Assembly: GCF_000341105.1 (NCBI RefSeq)
Contig: NZ_ANBB01000049.1
Span: 1-64,000, forward strand
Origin: Nocardiopsis potens DSM 45234
GTDB taxonomy: Bacteria; Actinomycetota; Actinomycetes; Streptosporangiales; Streptosporangiaceae
Direction: 5' to 3'
Length of the DNA: 64,000 nucleotides
Shown here: positions 1-9,117 of the stretch, piece after piece
How the letters are laid out: the number at the start of each line of letters is the position of its first letter
Numbering within the stretch: position 1 is the first letter of the stretch
The notes under the pieces: generated by a model
Databases searched by the model: none
What the model saw: only the letters and a program-made list of their open reading frames with translations
What the model was told of the DNA's origin: nothing
Position numbers and translations under genes: made by a program

Positions 1-20
1 GGGCGCCCCCGCCTGCGCCC

Positions 21-70
21 GGTCCCCGCCGCGAATCGGGCATACAGGGATAAGGCTCCCTGGTGGGTCC
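21..70 (+). repeat. 50-bp head element, copy A
   Basis: This 50-base stretch recurs at 15672-15721 with only five mismatches, in the same orientation. Both copies lead directly into an array of degenerate GC-rich repeats. It contains a small inverted repeat (CAGGGA, six bases, TCCCTG) in this copy; pairing is weaker in copy B. No open reading frame explains the conservation. It may mark the boundary of a repeated intergenic element, but its function is unknown. Confidence 0.75.
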
Positions 71-122
71 GGGCGAGCGGCCCGCCCCCTTCACCGGCGC
101 CGCCCCGCCCGACTCCCACCCT

Positions 123-440
123 CGCTGCCCGTCTTGACCTTCGCTTCGCGGGGCGCCGCACCCGACCGACCAGCCGGTCCCCCTCCCGCCTTCGCCGCAC
201 GCTTGAACCCCCGCTCCGCGAGGCGCCGCGCTCGGGCGACCACGTTCGCCCCGGCCCTTCCTTGGCCGTCGCTGCCTGCTTTGACCTTCGCTCTGCGGGG
301 TGCCGCGCCGAACCGACCGGCCGGTCCCCCTCCCGCCTTCGCCGCCCGTCTTGACCTTTGCTCTGCGGGGCGCTGCGCCTGACCGGCCGGCATGCCCTTT
401 CTCCGTCGTCGCTGCCGGTTTGAGCCTTCGCCCCGTGGGG
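123..440 (+). repeat. degenerate 70-77 bp GC-rich repeat array, block A
   Basis: About five degenerate units start near 123, 193, 270, 340 and 410. Each begins with a form of CGCCGCCCGCTTGA and continues through a CGCGGGGYGCCGCGC-like core to a CCGACCGGCCGGT-like tail. The same family appears inverted at 14978-15250 and directly at 15820-16235. Reading frames through it are low-complexity Arg/Pro/Ala in every frame, so it is unlikely to be coding. The whole stretch from 1 to the LysR start at 596 shows nothing else. Confidence 0.75.
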
Positions 441-595
441 TGCCGTGCTCAGGGGGCGGGTGGGGAGGAACGGGAGCCGATGGGGTGGGACACGGGTGGT
501 TCGGGTGGTTTCGGGGGCGGGGTGCAGCGGATCACGTAGCGTGGCGGGTGCCTGACGGCCGTTCGGGGTGGCCGGGCTGCCCTAGATTGTTGGAC

Positions 596-1540
596 ATGAT
601 CGATGTCCGGCGATTGCAGCTGCTCCAGGCGCTCGCGCAGCACCACACCGTCGCGGGGACCGCGGAGGCCCTGAACGTCACCCCCTCTGCCGTCTCGCAG
701 CAGCTGGCGGCGCTCTCCAAAGAGACCGGGGTGGCCCTGGTCGAGCGGCGCGGGCGGCGCTTCCTGCTGACCGGTGCGGGCCGGGTGCTGCTCAAGCACG
801 CCGACGTCATCTTCGCCGAGATGGAGAGCGCCGAGGCGGACCTGGCCGCCTACACCGAGGGCAGCGTCGGGGTGGCCCGGGTCGGCTCGTTCGCCACCGG
901 CATCTCCGACCTGCTCGGCCCGGCCGTGGCGGCGCTGAGCCGCAGCCACCCCGGGTGGAGCTTCGAGATCGTCCAGGCCGAACCGGAGGAGAGCACCGAG
1001 CTGCTGCGCACCGGCGCGCTGGACATGGCGGTCACCATGTCCTCGGTGCACCTGCCGCCCAGCGGCTCCACCGAGTTCCGGATGGACCCGATCATGGTCG
1101 AGCCGTTCGACGCGGTGCTGCCCTACCACCACCCGCTGGCCTCCTCCACCGACCTGGAGCTCGCCGCCGACCTGTCCGACGTGGACTGGATCATGTCCGC
1201 GCCCGGCACCGCCTGGTACGACTGCGTGGCGGCCGCCTGCAACCAGGTCGGCTTCCAGCCGCGCATCGCGCACACCGTGGACGACTTCAGCGCGGTCATC
1301 GCGCTGGTCCAGTCCGGGCTGGGGGTGGCGCTGATCCCGCGGATGGGCTGGACCGGGCTGTCCGCGCCGCACATCGTGGTGCGCACCGTGCGCAACACCG
1401 CCCGCCGGCACATCGTCTCCCTCACCCGGGCCGGTGCCACCCCGGAGCCGCTGCTCAGCGCGGTCCGGGAGGCGGCGAGCAAGGTCCCGGTGCCTTCGGT
1501 GGGGCCGATGCTCTCCTCCGGGGGCGAGCCGGTCCGCTGA
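596..1540 (+). CDS. LysR-family transcriptional regulator
   Basis: A 314-residue LysR-type regulator. The N-terminal winged HTH (about residues 1-60, MIDVRRLQLLQALAQHHTVA) is followed by a substrate-binding effector domain to the C-terminus, the usual length for the family. I chose ATG 596 because upstream in-frame sequence is repeat-derived and the LysR fold begins at this Met. It is convergent with a second LysR gene (1689-2660), and no obvious metabolic operon adjoins it, so its target and co-inducer cannot be assigned. The family normally regulates a divergent neighbour, but upstream here there is only the repeat array. Confidence 0.9.
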   Translation: MIDVRRLQLLQALAQHHTVAGTAEALNVTPSAVSQQLAALSKETGVALVERRGRRFLLTGAGRVLLKHADVIFAEMESAEADLAAYTEGSVGVARVGSFATGISDLLGPAVAALSRSHPGWSFEIVQAEPEESTELLRTGALDMAVTMSSVHLPPSGSTEFRMDPIMVEPFDAVLPYHHPLASSTDLELAADLSDVDWIMSAPGTAWYDCVAAACNQVGFQPRIAHTVDDFSAVIALVQSGLGVALIPRMGWTGLSAPHIVVRTVRNTARRHIVSLTRAGATPEPLLSAVREAASKVPVPSVGPMLSSGGEPVR

Positions 1541-1688
1541 CGGTGTTCCGCTGACGAGGCCCCGCTGACGGCGCTTCGCCGGAGGGTGATCCGCCGGAGG
1601 GGGATCCGTCGGGGAGTGCTCGGCGGGCGGGGCAGGGCACCCGCGGTGCTTCCGGCTCCGGGATCGGCGGTCCGGCCGCGGCGCCGGG

Positions 1689-2660
1689 TCAGCGCGGAGG
1701 AGGGGCGGCGTCCGCTTCGGCCCCGGACGCTTCGGCGGGAAGCGGTGCGGCGTCGTCCAGGACCTCGGCCGCGGCCGCGTGCAGCGCGCGGGCGACCAGC
1801 CGGGTGGGCTGCCAGGCCCAGGCGCCGGCCCGCCCCACCAGGTAGATCCTGCGGTGCCCGCCCAGCTCGCCCAGCGGCGAGTGGACCACCCCGCGCCGGG
1901 TGGCGGCCGCCAGCTTCGGCATCACCCCCACCGCGAGCCCCGCGGCGACCATCCGCTCCACCACCTCCAGGTTGTCCACCCGGTGGCCGATCTCCGGGGC
2001 GAACCCCGCCGCCGCGCACATCCGCCCGACCAGCTCGTCGTCGTCCCCGCCGCGGGAGTTGGCGATCCAGCGCGTCCCGGACAGCCTGCGCAGCCGGCTC
2101 CGGGTGAGCGGGCGGCTGTCGGCGTGCGGGTCGGCGGAGGGCTGGGAGAGCAGCAGCGGCTCGGTGCCGATCAGGTGCAGCCGGAGCGAGTCCGGGAAGC
2201 GGCGCGGGACCAGGCTGTACTCGTAGACCAGGGCCAGGTCGGCCCCGCCGTCCTGGAGCAGCGCGAGCGCCTCGTCCGGCTCGTTCTCGATGATCCGGAC
2301 GTCGACCCCGGGGTGCTCGGCGCCGAGCCGGGACAGCGCCGGGAGCACCACCGGGGAGAGCAGGCTGACGAAGGTGGCCAGGTCCACCCGGCCCACCGGC
2401 TCGCCGTGCCCGGAGAGCTCGGCGCGGGCGGCCTCGACCCGGCCCAGGATGTCCACCGCGTACTCGGCCAGCCGGTGCCCGGCGGGGGTGAGCCGGACCC
2501 GCCGGCCGTCGGGCACCAGCAGTGGCACCCCGACCTCCTTCTCCAGGACCGCGAAGTGCTTGGAGACCGCCGAGGTGCCCATGCCCGCCACCTCGGCGAC
2601 GGCGGCCATGGTGCCCAGCCGCTCCAGTTCCACCAGGAGTCGCAGGCGCGTCAGATCCAT
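1689..2660 (-). CDS. LysR-family transcriptional regulator (probable regulator of the divergent DMT exporter)
   Basis: About 323 residues. It has an N-terminal LysR HTH (MDLTRLRLLVELERLGTMAA) and a C-terminal periplasmic-binding-like co-inducer domain, with an Ala/Pro-rich tail. The start at 2660 is preferred over an in-frame Met five codons upstream because family members begin with MDLxxLRxLxEL. It is transcribed divergently from the EamA transporter at 2732, with about 70 bp between starts, the classical LysR arrangement. I infer that it controls that exporter; the ligand is unknown. Confidence 0.9.
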   Translation of the reverse strand: MDLTRLRLLVELERLGTMAAVAEVAGMGTSAVSKHFAVLEKEVGVPLLVPDGRRVRLTPAGHRLAEYAVDILGRVEAARAELSGHGEPVGRVDLATFVSLLSPVVLPALSRLGAEHPGVDVRIIENEPDEALALLQDGGADLALVYEYSLVPRRFPDSLRLHLIGTEPLLLSQPSADPHADSRPLTRSRLRRLSGTRWIANSRGGDDDELVGRMCAAAGFAPEIGHRVDNLEVVERMVAAGLAVGVMPKLAAATRRGVVHSPLGELGGHRRIYLVGRAGAWAWQPTRLVARALHAAAAEVLDDAAPLPAEASGAEADAAPPPR

Positions 2661-2731
2661 GTAGTGAAAGTACACGGTCCGTCCGCCTATGGTCTGTGGA
2701 CAGAAACAAACGGGATAGGTCCAATGGTCGG

Positions 2732-3706
2732 GTGTTCACCTCCTTCCTCTCCCGCGCGCGGGTCCAGGGCCCGCGTGTGCCGGCCCCCCTGCTGGTCCTG
2801 GTCGGCATGTTCTCCCTGCACACCGGCAGTGCCTTCACCGTGCACCTGTTCGACGAGGTCGGCGCGCAGGGCGCCACCTGGCTGCGGCTGACGTTCGCGG
2901 CGCTGATCCTGATGGTGATGTCGGGGCCGTCGCTGTGGACCGCGGTGCGCCGCGCGAGCCGCCGCGAGCTGGGGTCGGTGGTGATCCTGGGCACAGTGAG
3001 CGCGGGGATGATGGCCTTCTTCTCCGAGGCGACGGCCCGGATCCCGCTGGGCACCGCGACCGCGCTGGAGTTCCTCGGCCCGCTGGTCGTCGCGGTGGTG
3101 GCGATGCGCCGCCGGAGCGAGACGGTGTGGATCGCCGCGGCGGTGCTCGGGGTGCTGCTGCTGACCCGGCCGTGGAGCGGCGCGGCCGACCCGGTCGGCA
3201 TCGGCTTCGGGCTGGCCGGCGCGGTCACCGTCGCGCTCTACATCATCCTCACCCAGAAGGTCGGCTCGGCCTTCCGCCCGGTGCACGGCCTGGCGCTGTC
3301 CATGCTGGTCGCCTCGGTGGCGGTGGCCCCGATGGGCGTACCGCAGGCGCTGGCCGACCCGCCGGACCCGTGGGTCCTGGCCTCCCTGGTCGGCATCGCG
3401 CTGATCTACCCGATCCTGCCGTTCCTGCTGGAGATGGTGGCGCTGCAGCGGATGAGCCGGTCCGCGTTCAGCGTCTTCGCCAGCCTGGAGCCGGCGGTCA
3501 GCCTGGTCATGGGCATGCTGCTGATCGCCCAGGTGCCGACCCTGGTGCAGGTGGCGGGGATGATGCTGGTGGTGGCCGCGGGAGCGGGCGCCGCGCGCAG
3601 CGACCACACCCCGGGGCCGCCGGAGCGGCGGGACCGGGACCGGCCGGGCCGCCCCCGGCGGCGCCTCCGCACGGCGGTGCGCCGACGCAGCCTGGAACCG
3701 GCCTGA
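2732..3706 (+). CDS. EamA/DMT-superfamily transporter (RhtA-like)
   Basis: A 324-residue integral membrane protein with about ten hydrophobic segments in two EamA-like halves, such as LTFAALILMVMSG and GIALIYPILPFLLEMVALQ. The second half carries the RhtA-like pattern in which LEPAVS precedes a helix. RhtA-type DMT members export amino acids such as threonine or homoserine; the substrate here is unproven. The start is GTG 2732; an ATG at 2807 is the alternative. The C-terminus carries about 40 extra Arg/Pro-rich cytoplasmic residues. The divergent LysR gene is its likely regulator. Confidence 0.85.
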   Translation: MFTSFLSRARVQGPRVPAPLLVLVGMFSLHTGSAFTVHLFDEVGAQGATWLRLTFAALILMVMSGPSLWTAVRRASRRELGSVVILGTVSAGMMAFFSEATARIPLGTATALEFLGPLVVAVVAMRRRSETVWIAAAVLGVLLLTRPWSGAADPVGIGFGLAGAVTVALYIILTQKVGSAFRPVHGLALSMLVASVAVAPMGVPQALADPPDPWVLASLVGIALIYPILPFLLEMVALQRMSRSAFSVFASLEPAVSLVMGMLLIAQVPTLVQVAGMMLVVAAGAGAARSDHTPGPPERRDRDRPGRPRRRLRTAVRRRSLEPA

Positions 3707-3730
3707 CCGGGGGCGCGGCGGGGCGCGGGC

Positions 3731-3958
3731 TCAGCGCTCCCGCCGGCTCCCGCCGTACTTCTTGTGCACCGCCTGCTTGCTGATCCCCAGCACCATCGCG
3801 ATCTCCGACCAGGTGGCGCCCTGGGCGCGGGCCCGCCGCACGTGCAGCGAGAGCAGCCGCTCGACCTCCTCGCGCAGCGCGACGGTGGCCATCAGCGCAT
3901 TGATCGGAGACTCGTCGTTGACCGATTCGGCCAGTCGGGCGACCCTGTCCTGCTCCAT
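3731..3958 (-). CDS. small helix-turn-helix protein
   Basis: 75 residues beginning MEQDRVARLAESV. The C-terminal half (RRARAQGATWSEIAMVLGIS followed by KQAVHKKYG) is a clear HTH of the type found in many short actinobacterial proteins annotated as helix-turn-helix or sigma-70 region 4-like. An AAGGAG sequence sits immediately upstream, with an unusually short spacer to ATG 3958. An in-frame extension to 4042 is possible but low-complexity. It is divergent from the Vps62-like gene at 4060, with about 100 bp between starts, so it may regulate that gene. Targets are unknown. Confidence 0.8.
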   Translation of the reverse strand: MEQDRVARLAESVNDESPINALMATVALREEVERLLSLHVRRARAQGATWSEIAMVLGISKQAVHKKYGGSRRER

Positions 3959-4059
3959 GCTCCTTACGCTACGCGCAGCCGGGCCCCGGCGGGAACCGCG
4001 GCCGCGCGGCGGCTCCCGTCCGCTCGGGTCCGTAAGATCCACTAGGGTCGGGATCGACC

Positions 4060-5856
4060 ATGAGCGAGAATTCTGATCTAGAGCTCCTGCGCCGCTTCGA
4101 ACCGGTGCTCAAGTACACCTCGGGGGAGCTCTTCTTCCCGACCGACGTACGGCGCTATGTCGAGTCCTGCAGCCTGTGGGTCGAAGAGGACGGCAAAGAG
4201 CGCGAGGTCGTCCCGGCCGGCGAGCTGACCCTCGAACGGCTGGCGCGGGCCGAGCGGGAATGGCCGGGCCGCTACTCCCACCTCAGGTTCGTGCAGGAGG
4301 CGTCGCTGCGCGCCGAGGCGCGTCGGTTCCGCCGCACCGCGCGGCCGGTGATCCCCAAGCACGGTCGGCTCGCCGCGGTCGGCCTCCTCGGCCGGCTGCT
4401 CGACGTCCTGGTCAAGTTCTCGCTGCTCATCCGGGGCGCGGTCCCGGGCGGCGTGGCCGCGGCGGCCGCCACCCGGTACCGGGACCGGGTCGACGACGGA
4501 GGCGCCAGCTACTACGGCAGGGTGGTCCGCGAAGGCGGCTACACCATCCTGCAGTACTGGTTCTTCTACGCGATGAACGACTGGCGCTCCATCTACGGCG
4601 GCGTCAACGACCACGAGGCCGACTGGGAGAAGGTCACGGTCTTCGTGGTGGAGGAGGACGACGGGTCGGTCCGGCCGGTCTGGCTGGGCGCCTCCTCGCA
4701 CGAGTACCGCGGGGACGACCTGCGCCGCTCCTGGGACGACCCGTCGCTGCACCTGCAGGGCGAGCACCCGGTCGTCTTCCCCGGCGCCGGCTCCCACTCC
4801 CACCAGCTGCTCCCCGGCGACTACCTGATCCAGGTCGACCCGGCCATGCTGCGCGGGGTGATGCGGATCTGGCGCACGGTGACCCGGTGGCTCTTCCCCC
4901 GCGGCGATTCGACCCGGCACGGCATCGGGGTCCCGTTCGTCGACTACGCGCGCGGCGACGGCATCGCGGTGGGCCCCGGCGGCGACCGCGAGTGGACCCC
5001 GCAGATCATCGACGACACCACCCCGTGGGTGCATGGATTCCGCGGCCTGTGGGGGCGCGACACCCGGGACTTCTTCGACGGCGAGCGAGCCCCGAGCGGC
5101 CCCCGCTACGAGCGCGACGGCACCGTCCGCCGCTCCTGGGCCGACCCGCTGGAATGGGTCGGCCTGCAGAAGGTCTCCCCGGACGACGGCGCGGCCCGCG
5201 CCCGGCTCCAGGCGCACACCGCCGACCTGGAGGAGCGCATCCGCGCCGCCGACGCCGAGATCGCGGAGGGCCGGGAGCGGCTGCGCCGGCTCTCCGCCGC
5301 CCGGATGGTGCTGCAGCGCAGCACCTACTCGCGGCAGCGCGCCGACGAGCACGGCCGCGCCATCTCCTCCGCCGAGCGGGAGCTGGCCGAGACCTACCGC
5401 GAGCGCGCCCTGATGGCGGACGAGCTGGAGGCGCACCGCGAGGCCCTCGCCTCCGACCGCCCCCTCGTCCCGGGCCCCACCGACCACCTGCGCGCCCCGC
5501 ACCTGCCGTTCACCACCGGCAAGCAGCGCACCTCGCGCTTCCTCAGCGTGTGGGCCACCCTCAGCACACCGCTGCTGATCATCGCGCTGGGCGCGACGCT
5601 GCTGCTGCTCAAGGGCACCTACACCTTCCCGGCGATGCTCGGCGTGGTGCTGGTCTTCGCCGCGTTCGACGCCCTCGCCCGGCGCAGGTTCATCTCCTTC
5701 ATCACCGGCCTGGCGGTCGTCATCGTCGCGGCGGCCGTCATCGTCGGCATCTACCTGGCGTTCGCCGCCAACTGGCGGATCGCGATCCTGGTCCCCACCG
5801 GCCTGATCGTGGTCGTCCTCCTGGTGGTCAACATCCGCGACCTGATCCGCAAGTGA
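4060..5856 (+). CDS. Vps62-like membrane protein with coiled coil
   Basis: 598 residues. The first two thirds carry a Vps62/DUF946-like signature, YWFFYAMNDWRS followed by GGVNDHEADWEKVTVFV (about residues 167-200), with a later GSHSHQL block. Residues about 385-470 are charged and heptad-like (AHTADLEERIRAADAEIAEG), predicting a coiled coil. The last 110 residues contain three or four transmembrane helices and end NIRDLIRK. Vps62-type proteins are widespread in fungi and actinomycetes but lack an established enzymatic role. The protein is probably membrane-anchored with a large soluble N-terminal domain. Context gives only the small divergent HTH protein. Confidence 0.75.
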   Translation: MSENSDLELLRRFEPVLKYTSGELFFPTDVRRYVESCSLWVEEDGKEREVVPAGELTLERLARAEREWPGRYSHLRFVQEASLRAEARRFRRTARPVIPKHGRLAAVGLLGRLLDVLVKFSLLIRGAVPGGVAAAAATRYRDRVDDGGASYYGRVVREGGYTILQYWFFYAMNDWRSIYGGVNDHEADWEKVTVFVVEEDDGSVRPVWLGASSHEYRGDDLRRSWDDPSLHLQGEHPVVFPGAGSHSHQLLPGDYLIQVDPAMLRGVMRIWRTVTRWLFPRGDSTRHGIGVPFVDYARGDGIAVGPGGDREWTPQIIDDTTPWVHGFRGLWGRDTRDFFDGERAPSGPRYERDGTVRRSWADPLEWVGLQKVSPDDGAARARLQAHTADLEERIRAADAEIAEGRERLRRLSAARMVLQRSTYSRQRADEHGRAISSAERELAETYRERALMADELEAHREALASDRPLVPGPTDHLRAPHLPFTTGKQRTSRFLSVWATLSTPLLIIALGATLLLLKGTYTFPAMLGVVLVFAAFDALARRRFISFITGLAVVIVAAAVIVGIYLAFAANWRIAILVPTGLIVVVLLVVNIRDLIRK

Positions 5857-6489
5857 CCCCGGTGCGCCGCCGGTCCGGCACCGGCGGCGCACACCTGGCC
5901 GGCCCACTGCCGCCGGGGCGGCCGGGCCCGCTCCGTCGGCCCCGGAGGCCGCGGCGCCGCTGAGCGGCCCGCCCCCGCGCTCCGCCGCCGGACCCCGGTG
6001 CCCTGCGGGCGCCCGCCCCGGCGGCGGGCCGGCCCCCCGGGCGCCGCCCGGAAGGGCTCCGGCCGCAGCCGGCCGGCTGCGGACCCCGGCCCGGGCCCGT
6101 AGGCTCCCCGCCCCGCACCCGCCCCGGGACGTTCCGGCGCCGCGCCCCTGCGGCCCCCGCACCGACCCGTACTCCGGCCCAGCACACACGGCCGAATCGG
6201 ACAACTCCCCGCGGCGACCGGTTCCGGTCACTCCCCGTGTGTCGAGGGTGACGTGTCGTTGTCGAGTGGAAGGGGTTTCCGTCCCCGGAGGGGAGGTCGC
6301 CGCGGACGGAACCGGGGTATCACCACCAGTCGACGCCCCGAAGGGACGTGCCAGGCGGGTCCCGCGGCGCGTCCCGCCGGGAAGCGGCAGCACCGGCGCT
6401 CCGCGGCCGGACCGCCGACCGGCAGGGCGCGCCAAGGATCGAGGCCGCCCTCCGGCGCCCCGGCCGGAGCACTCCCAAGCGAGGAGCCG
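5857..6489. other. intergenic, no supported gene
   Basis: This stretch of about 630 bp has long open frames on both strands, but they are low-complexity Pro/Arg/Gly products of GC bias. The only structure I see is a palindrome GACCGGTTCCGGTC near 6218 that could belong to the promoter of the downstream ligase gene. Nothing else is supported. Confidence 0.5.
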
Positions 6490-7770
6490 ATGATCGAATC
6501 CGACCGCCCGCGCTCCGGGTCCCGTCCCGCAGCCGCGCACTCCGCAGCCGCGCACTCCCCGTCCCGGCAGCCGGGCACCCTCCACCGGCCCTTCCAGGAG
6601 GAGGCGCCCGACCGGGTCGCCCCTCCCGCACCGGCGCCGAGGCCGGCCCCGGCGCCCACCTTCGGGGTGGAGGAGGAGTTCTTCGTCGTCGACCCGGAGA
6701 CCCGCCGGGCCGCCCCGCTCGCCCCGGCCGTCCTGGAGTCGGCCGCCCTGTCCCGGCACGACGGGGCGGAGACCGGGAGCGCGCTGTGCGCCGAGATGAC
6801 CCGCTTCCAGGTCGAGGCGGCCAGCCCGGTCTGCAGGACCGGGGACGAACTGGACCGCTGCCTCGCCCGCGCCCGCACCGCGCTCGCCGAGGCCGCCGCC
6901 GAGCACGGGCTGGCGATCACCGCAACCGGGACCGCGGTCCTCGGCGACGTCGGCTGCGCCCCGCTCACCAGCGGCGCGCGGTACCGGAGGATCGCCGAGG
7001 AGTTCGGCGCGCTCCGCGACGCGCACGCGGTCTGCGGCTGCCACGTGCACATCGGGGTGCCCACCGTCGCCGCGGCCCTGGAGGCGGGGAACCTGCTCCG
7101 CCGCCGGCTGCCCGCGCTGCTCGCGCTCACCGCCAACTCGCCGTTCCTGCGCGGCAGGGACACCGGCCACGCCAGCTGGCGCGCGGTCACCTGGTCCCGG
7201 CTGCCCTCCGCCGGGCCGCCGCCCCGGTTCGCCCGGACCGGTGACTACGACCGGGCCGTCGCCGAGCTGGCGGAGGCCGGCGCGATCCTGGACCGGCGAA
7301 TGGTCTACTGGGACGTCCGCCCCTCGCCGCACCTGCCCACGGTGGAGATCCGCCCGTGCGACGTCGCGGCCACCGCCGAGGAGGCGGTGCTCACCGCCCT
7401 GGTGATCCGCGGCCTGGTCGCGGCGGGCGCGGACGGCACCGGGGACGGCCCGGAACCGGACGACCGGCTGCTCCGCCTGGCCATGTGGCGCGCCGCCCGG
7501 GACGGGCTGGAGGGCGCCCTGCTGGACCCGGCCACCGGCGCCGCGCTCCCGGCCCGCGCCGAGGTCGAGGCCATGCTCGCCGCGGCCGAACCGGGGCTGG
7601 CGTCCGCCGGCGACCGGGCCCGGGTCGCCGCGCTGTACCGCAGGGTCGCCGCGGTCGGCTCGGGCGCCCACCGCCAGCGGGTCGCCTACACCCGCCGCGG
7701 CCGCATGTCCGACGTGGTCGACCTGCTCATCCGGCAGACCCGCCACGGCCTGGACGCGGCGGAGGGCTGA
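6490..7770 (+). CDS. YbdK-type carboxylate-amine ligase (glutamate-cysteine ligase-like, GCS2 family)
   Basis: 426 residues. The diagnostic FGVEEEFFVVDP motif is at about residues 58-69, followed by CGCHVHIGVP and a WDVRPSPHLPTVEIRPCD block, which together define the GCS2/YbdK ATP-grasp-like ligases. Such enzymes join a glutamate-like carboxylate to an amine; E. coli YbdK has weak glutamate-cysteine ligase activity, and actinomycete homologues serve various pathways. The first roughly 55 residues are a disordered Pro/Ala/Arg extension not usual in the family. ATG 6490 follows GAGGAG at 6481. It is monocistronic, so the substrate cannot be deduced. Confidence 0.88.
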   Translation: MIESDRPRSGSRPAAAHSAAAHSPSRQPGTLHRPFQEEAPDRVAPPAPAPRPAPAPTFGVEEEFFVVDPETRRAAPLAPAVLESAALSRHDGAETGSALCAEMTRFQVEAASPVCRTGDELDRCLARARTALAEAAAEHGLAITATGTAVLGDVGCAPLTSGARYRRIAEEFGALRDAHAVCGCHVHIGVPTVAAALEAGNLLRRRLPALLALTANSPFLRGRDTGHASWRAVTWSRLPSAGPPPRFARTGDYDRAVAELAEAGAILDRRMVYWDVRPSPHLPTVEIRPCDVAATAEEAVLTALVIRGLVAAGADGTGDGPEPDDRLLRLAMWRAARDGLEGALLDPATGAALPARAEVEAMLAAAEPGLASAGDRARVAALYRRVAAVGSGAHRQRVAYTRRGRMSDVVDLLIRQTRHGLDAAEG

Positions 7771-8448
7771 CCCGGCCCGGGGCGCCGCCCCGGCCGTACG
7801 CGCAGCCGCCCGGGGCCGGGCCCCGGCGAGGGGCCCGCTCCGGCGGCCGGGGCCGGCGGACCGGGAGGAGAGGGGGAGTGAAGGGAATACGTCCATGCCT
7901 CCGACGGTAGGGAGCGGACCGGACGGCCGACAGGGCGATCTCCGGCCCTGTGGACGGCGCCCCTGTGGACAACGCGCCCTGTGGACGGCCGCCGTCTGTG
8001 GAGGGCGGCCGGGACCGCCCGGTCCTCTGCAGCGGCCGGCGGCGCACGGGGCCCACGGCCCGGTCGGTGTCCGGGCGGCCGCTCTGCGGCTCGTGGTCCG
8101 GCATTCCTGGGGCCCTCCGGCTCGGGTGCCGGAGAGCGGTTGCGCCAGGTCGGCATCGTTCCGTGCCCGGAGGCCTCCACGGGCGACCGGTTCACCGTCT
8201 TCTTCGAGGCCCCGTTCCGGGGCGCGCTGGAGCCGGACGGCGCGGAAGGCGCGCGGGCGGCGCGCCGCGCCTCCGGCTCCGTGCCCACCGGTCCGGGACC
8301 GCTCGACCCCGTCCGCATCCGTCCGCATCCGCCTGCGAAGATCTCCTCCACCGGAACGAGCGGGCCGCGGCCGGTCCGCCGGTGCCCGCGGAGGAGCCGC
8401 GGCCGGCGGACCGGTGCCGCGCCGCCCGCTTCCGCGCCGCGCGGCGGG
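7771..8448. other. intergenic, no convincing gene
   Basis: About 680 bp lie between the convergent ligase and AlkB genes. A short stretch near 8130-8240 in one plus-strand frame reads less biased than its surroundings (RQVGIVPCPEASTGDRFTVF) and could be a gene remnant, but it has no start, domain or plausible C-terminus. The stretch also holds a cluster of CTGTGGAC repeats, listed separately. Confidence 0.4.
7948..8003. repeat. four CTGTGGA(C/G) repeats, one matching a DnaA box
   Basis: CTGTGGAC occurs at 7948, 7963 and 7979, and CTGTGGAG at 7996, so spacings are 15, 16 and 17 bp. The second copy extends to TGTGGACAA (7964-7972), the exact complement of the actinobacterial DnaA box TTGTCCACA. 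The others match seven of nine positions or fewer. No replication genes are nearby, so this is not oriC. It may be a minor DnaA-binding cluster or chance. Confidence 0.4.
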
Positions 8449-9117
8449 TCAGGCCAGGCCGGAGGCGCGGATGGTGATGTTCAGCCGGCCGGCGGCCATG
8501 CCCAGGCCGGGCGGGGCGGTGCCGGGCAGGGTGCGCGGGACCCCGTGGTAGGCCCTCCGTGAGGGGCCGCCGAAGACGAACAGGTCACCGCTGCCCAGCA
8601 CGACGTCGGTGTAGGGGCGGGTGCGGGTCTCTGTGTTGCCGAACCGGAAGACGCAGGAGTCCCCGAGGCTGAGCGAGACGACCGGAACGTCCGCCTCCTC
8701 CTCGCGGTCCTGGTGCATGCCCATCTTCGCCTCGGCGCCGTAGAAGTTGACCAGGGCGACGTCGAACGGCGCCGCGTCCGCGGGCGGCGGGGCGCCGTAG
8801 GCGGCGGCGACCCCCTTCCGGGCCAGCTCGCCGAGGATCCCGGGGAAGGGCGGGACCGGCCGGCCGTCCGGCAGCTCGGTGCCGTAGCGGTAAGGCTCCC
8901 AGAAGAGCCCCAGGGCGGTCATCCGGACGCTCATCAGCCCGCCGCGCGGCATCCGGTGCCGGACCATGCCGCCCGGGCCGCTCGCCCAGGCCCTGCACCG
9001 CTCGACCAGGTCGCGCTGGTCGTCGAGCGGGAGCCAGCCGGGCAGGTGCACCGCGCCCGGGGCGACCTCCACCGGGTCCGCGCCGAACAGCGGCTCCCCC
9101 ATGGGCGGCCCGCTCAT
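8449..9117 (-). CDS. alkB: AlkB-type 2-oxoglutarate/Fe(II) dioxygenase
   Basis: 222 residues. The Fe(II) ligands are visible as H135 and D137 in MHQDREE and H191 in AYHGVPR, and the 2-oxoglutarate-binding arginines are R211 and R217 in RLNITIR. Asn124 in the VNFY block is the usual 2OG-contacting position. These make it an AlkB-family dealkylase that oxidatively removes methyl groups from alkylated bases (1-meA, 3-meC). Length matches bacterial AlkB. The start is ATG 9117 or ATG 9102; neither has a strong ribosome site. It stands alone, with no ada or alkA alongside. Confidence 0.92.
   Translation of the reverse strand: MSGPPMGEPLFGADPVEVAPGAVHLPGWLPLDDQRDLVERCRAWASGPGGMVRHRMPRGGLMSVRMTALGLFWEPYRYGTELPDGRPVPPFPGILGELARKGVAAAYGAPPPADAAPFDVALVNFYGAEAKMGMHQDREEEADVPVVSLSLGDSCVFRFGNTETRTRPYTDVVLGSGDLFVFGGPSRRAYHGVPRTLPGTAPPGLGMAAGRLNITIRASGLA

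Noticed and set aside
2522-2731. N-terminal extension of the DMT transporter to 2522
   Set aside because: It is antisense to the LysR gene and lacks the hydrophobic pattern; the family begins near GTG 2732.
7948-8003. Chromosomal origin of replication
   Set aside because: Only one exact DnaA box, and no dnaA, dnaN, gyrase or rpmH nearby.
4078-8328. A 1416-codon open frame on the minus strand across the Vps62-like and ligase genes
   Set aside because: It is antisense to two well-supported genes and is a product of GC bias: low-complexity Arg/Gly/Pro sequence without domains.
8110-8360. Short protein-like stretch (RQVGIVPCPEASTGDRFTVF) on the plus strand
   Set aside because: No start with a ribosome site, no recognisable family and the frame dissolves into biased sequence within 40 residues; at most a remnant.
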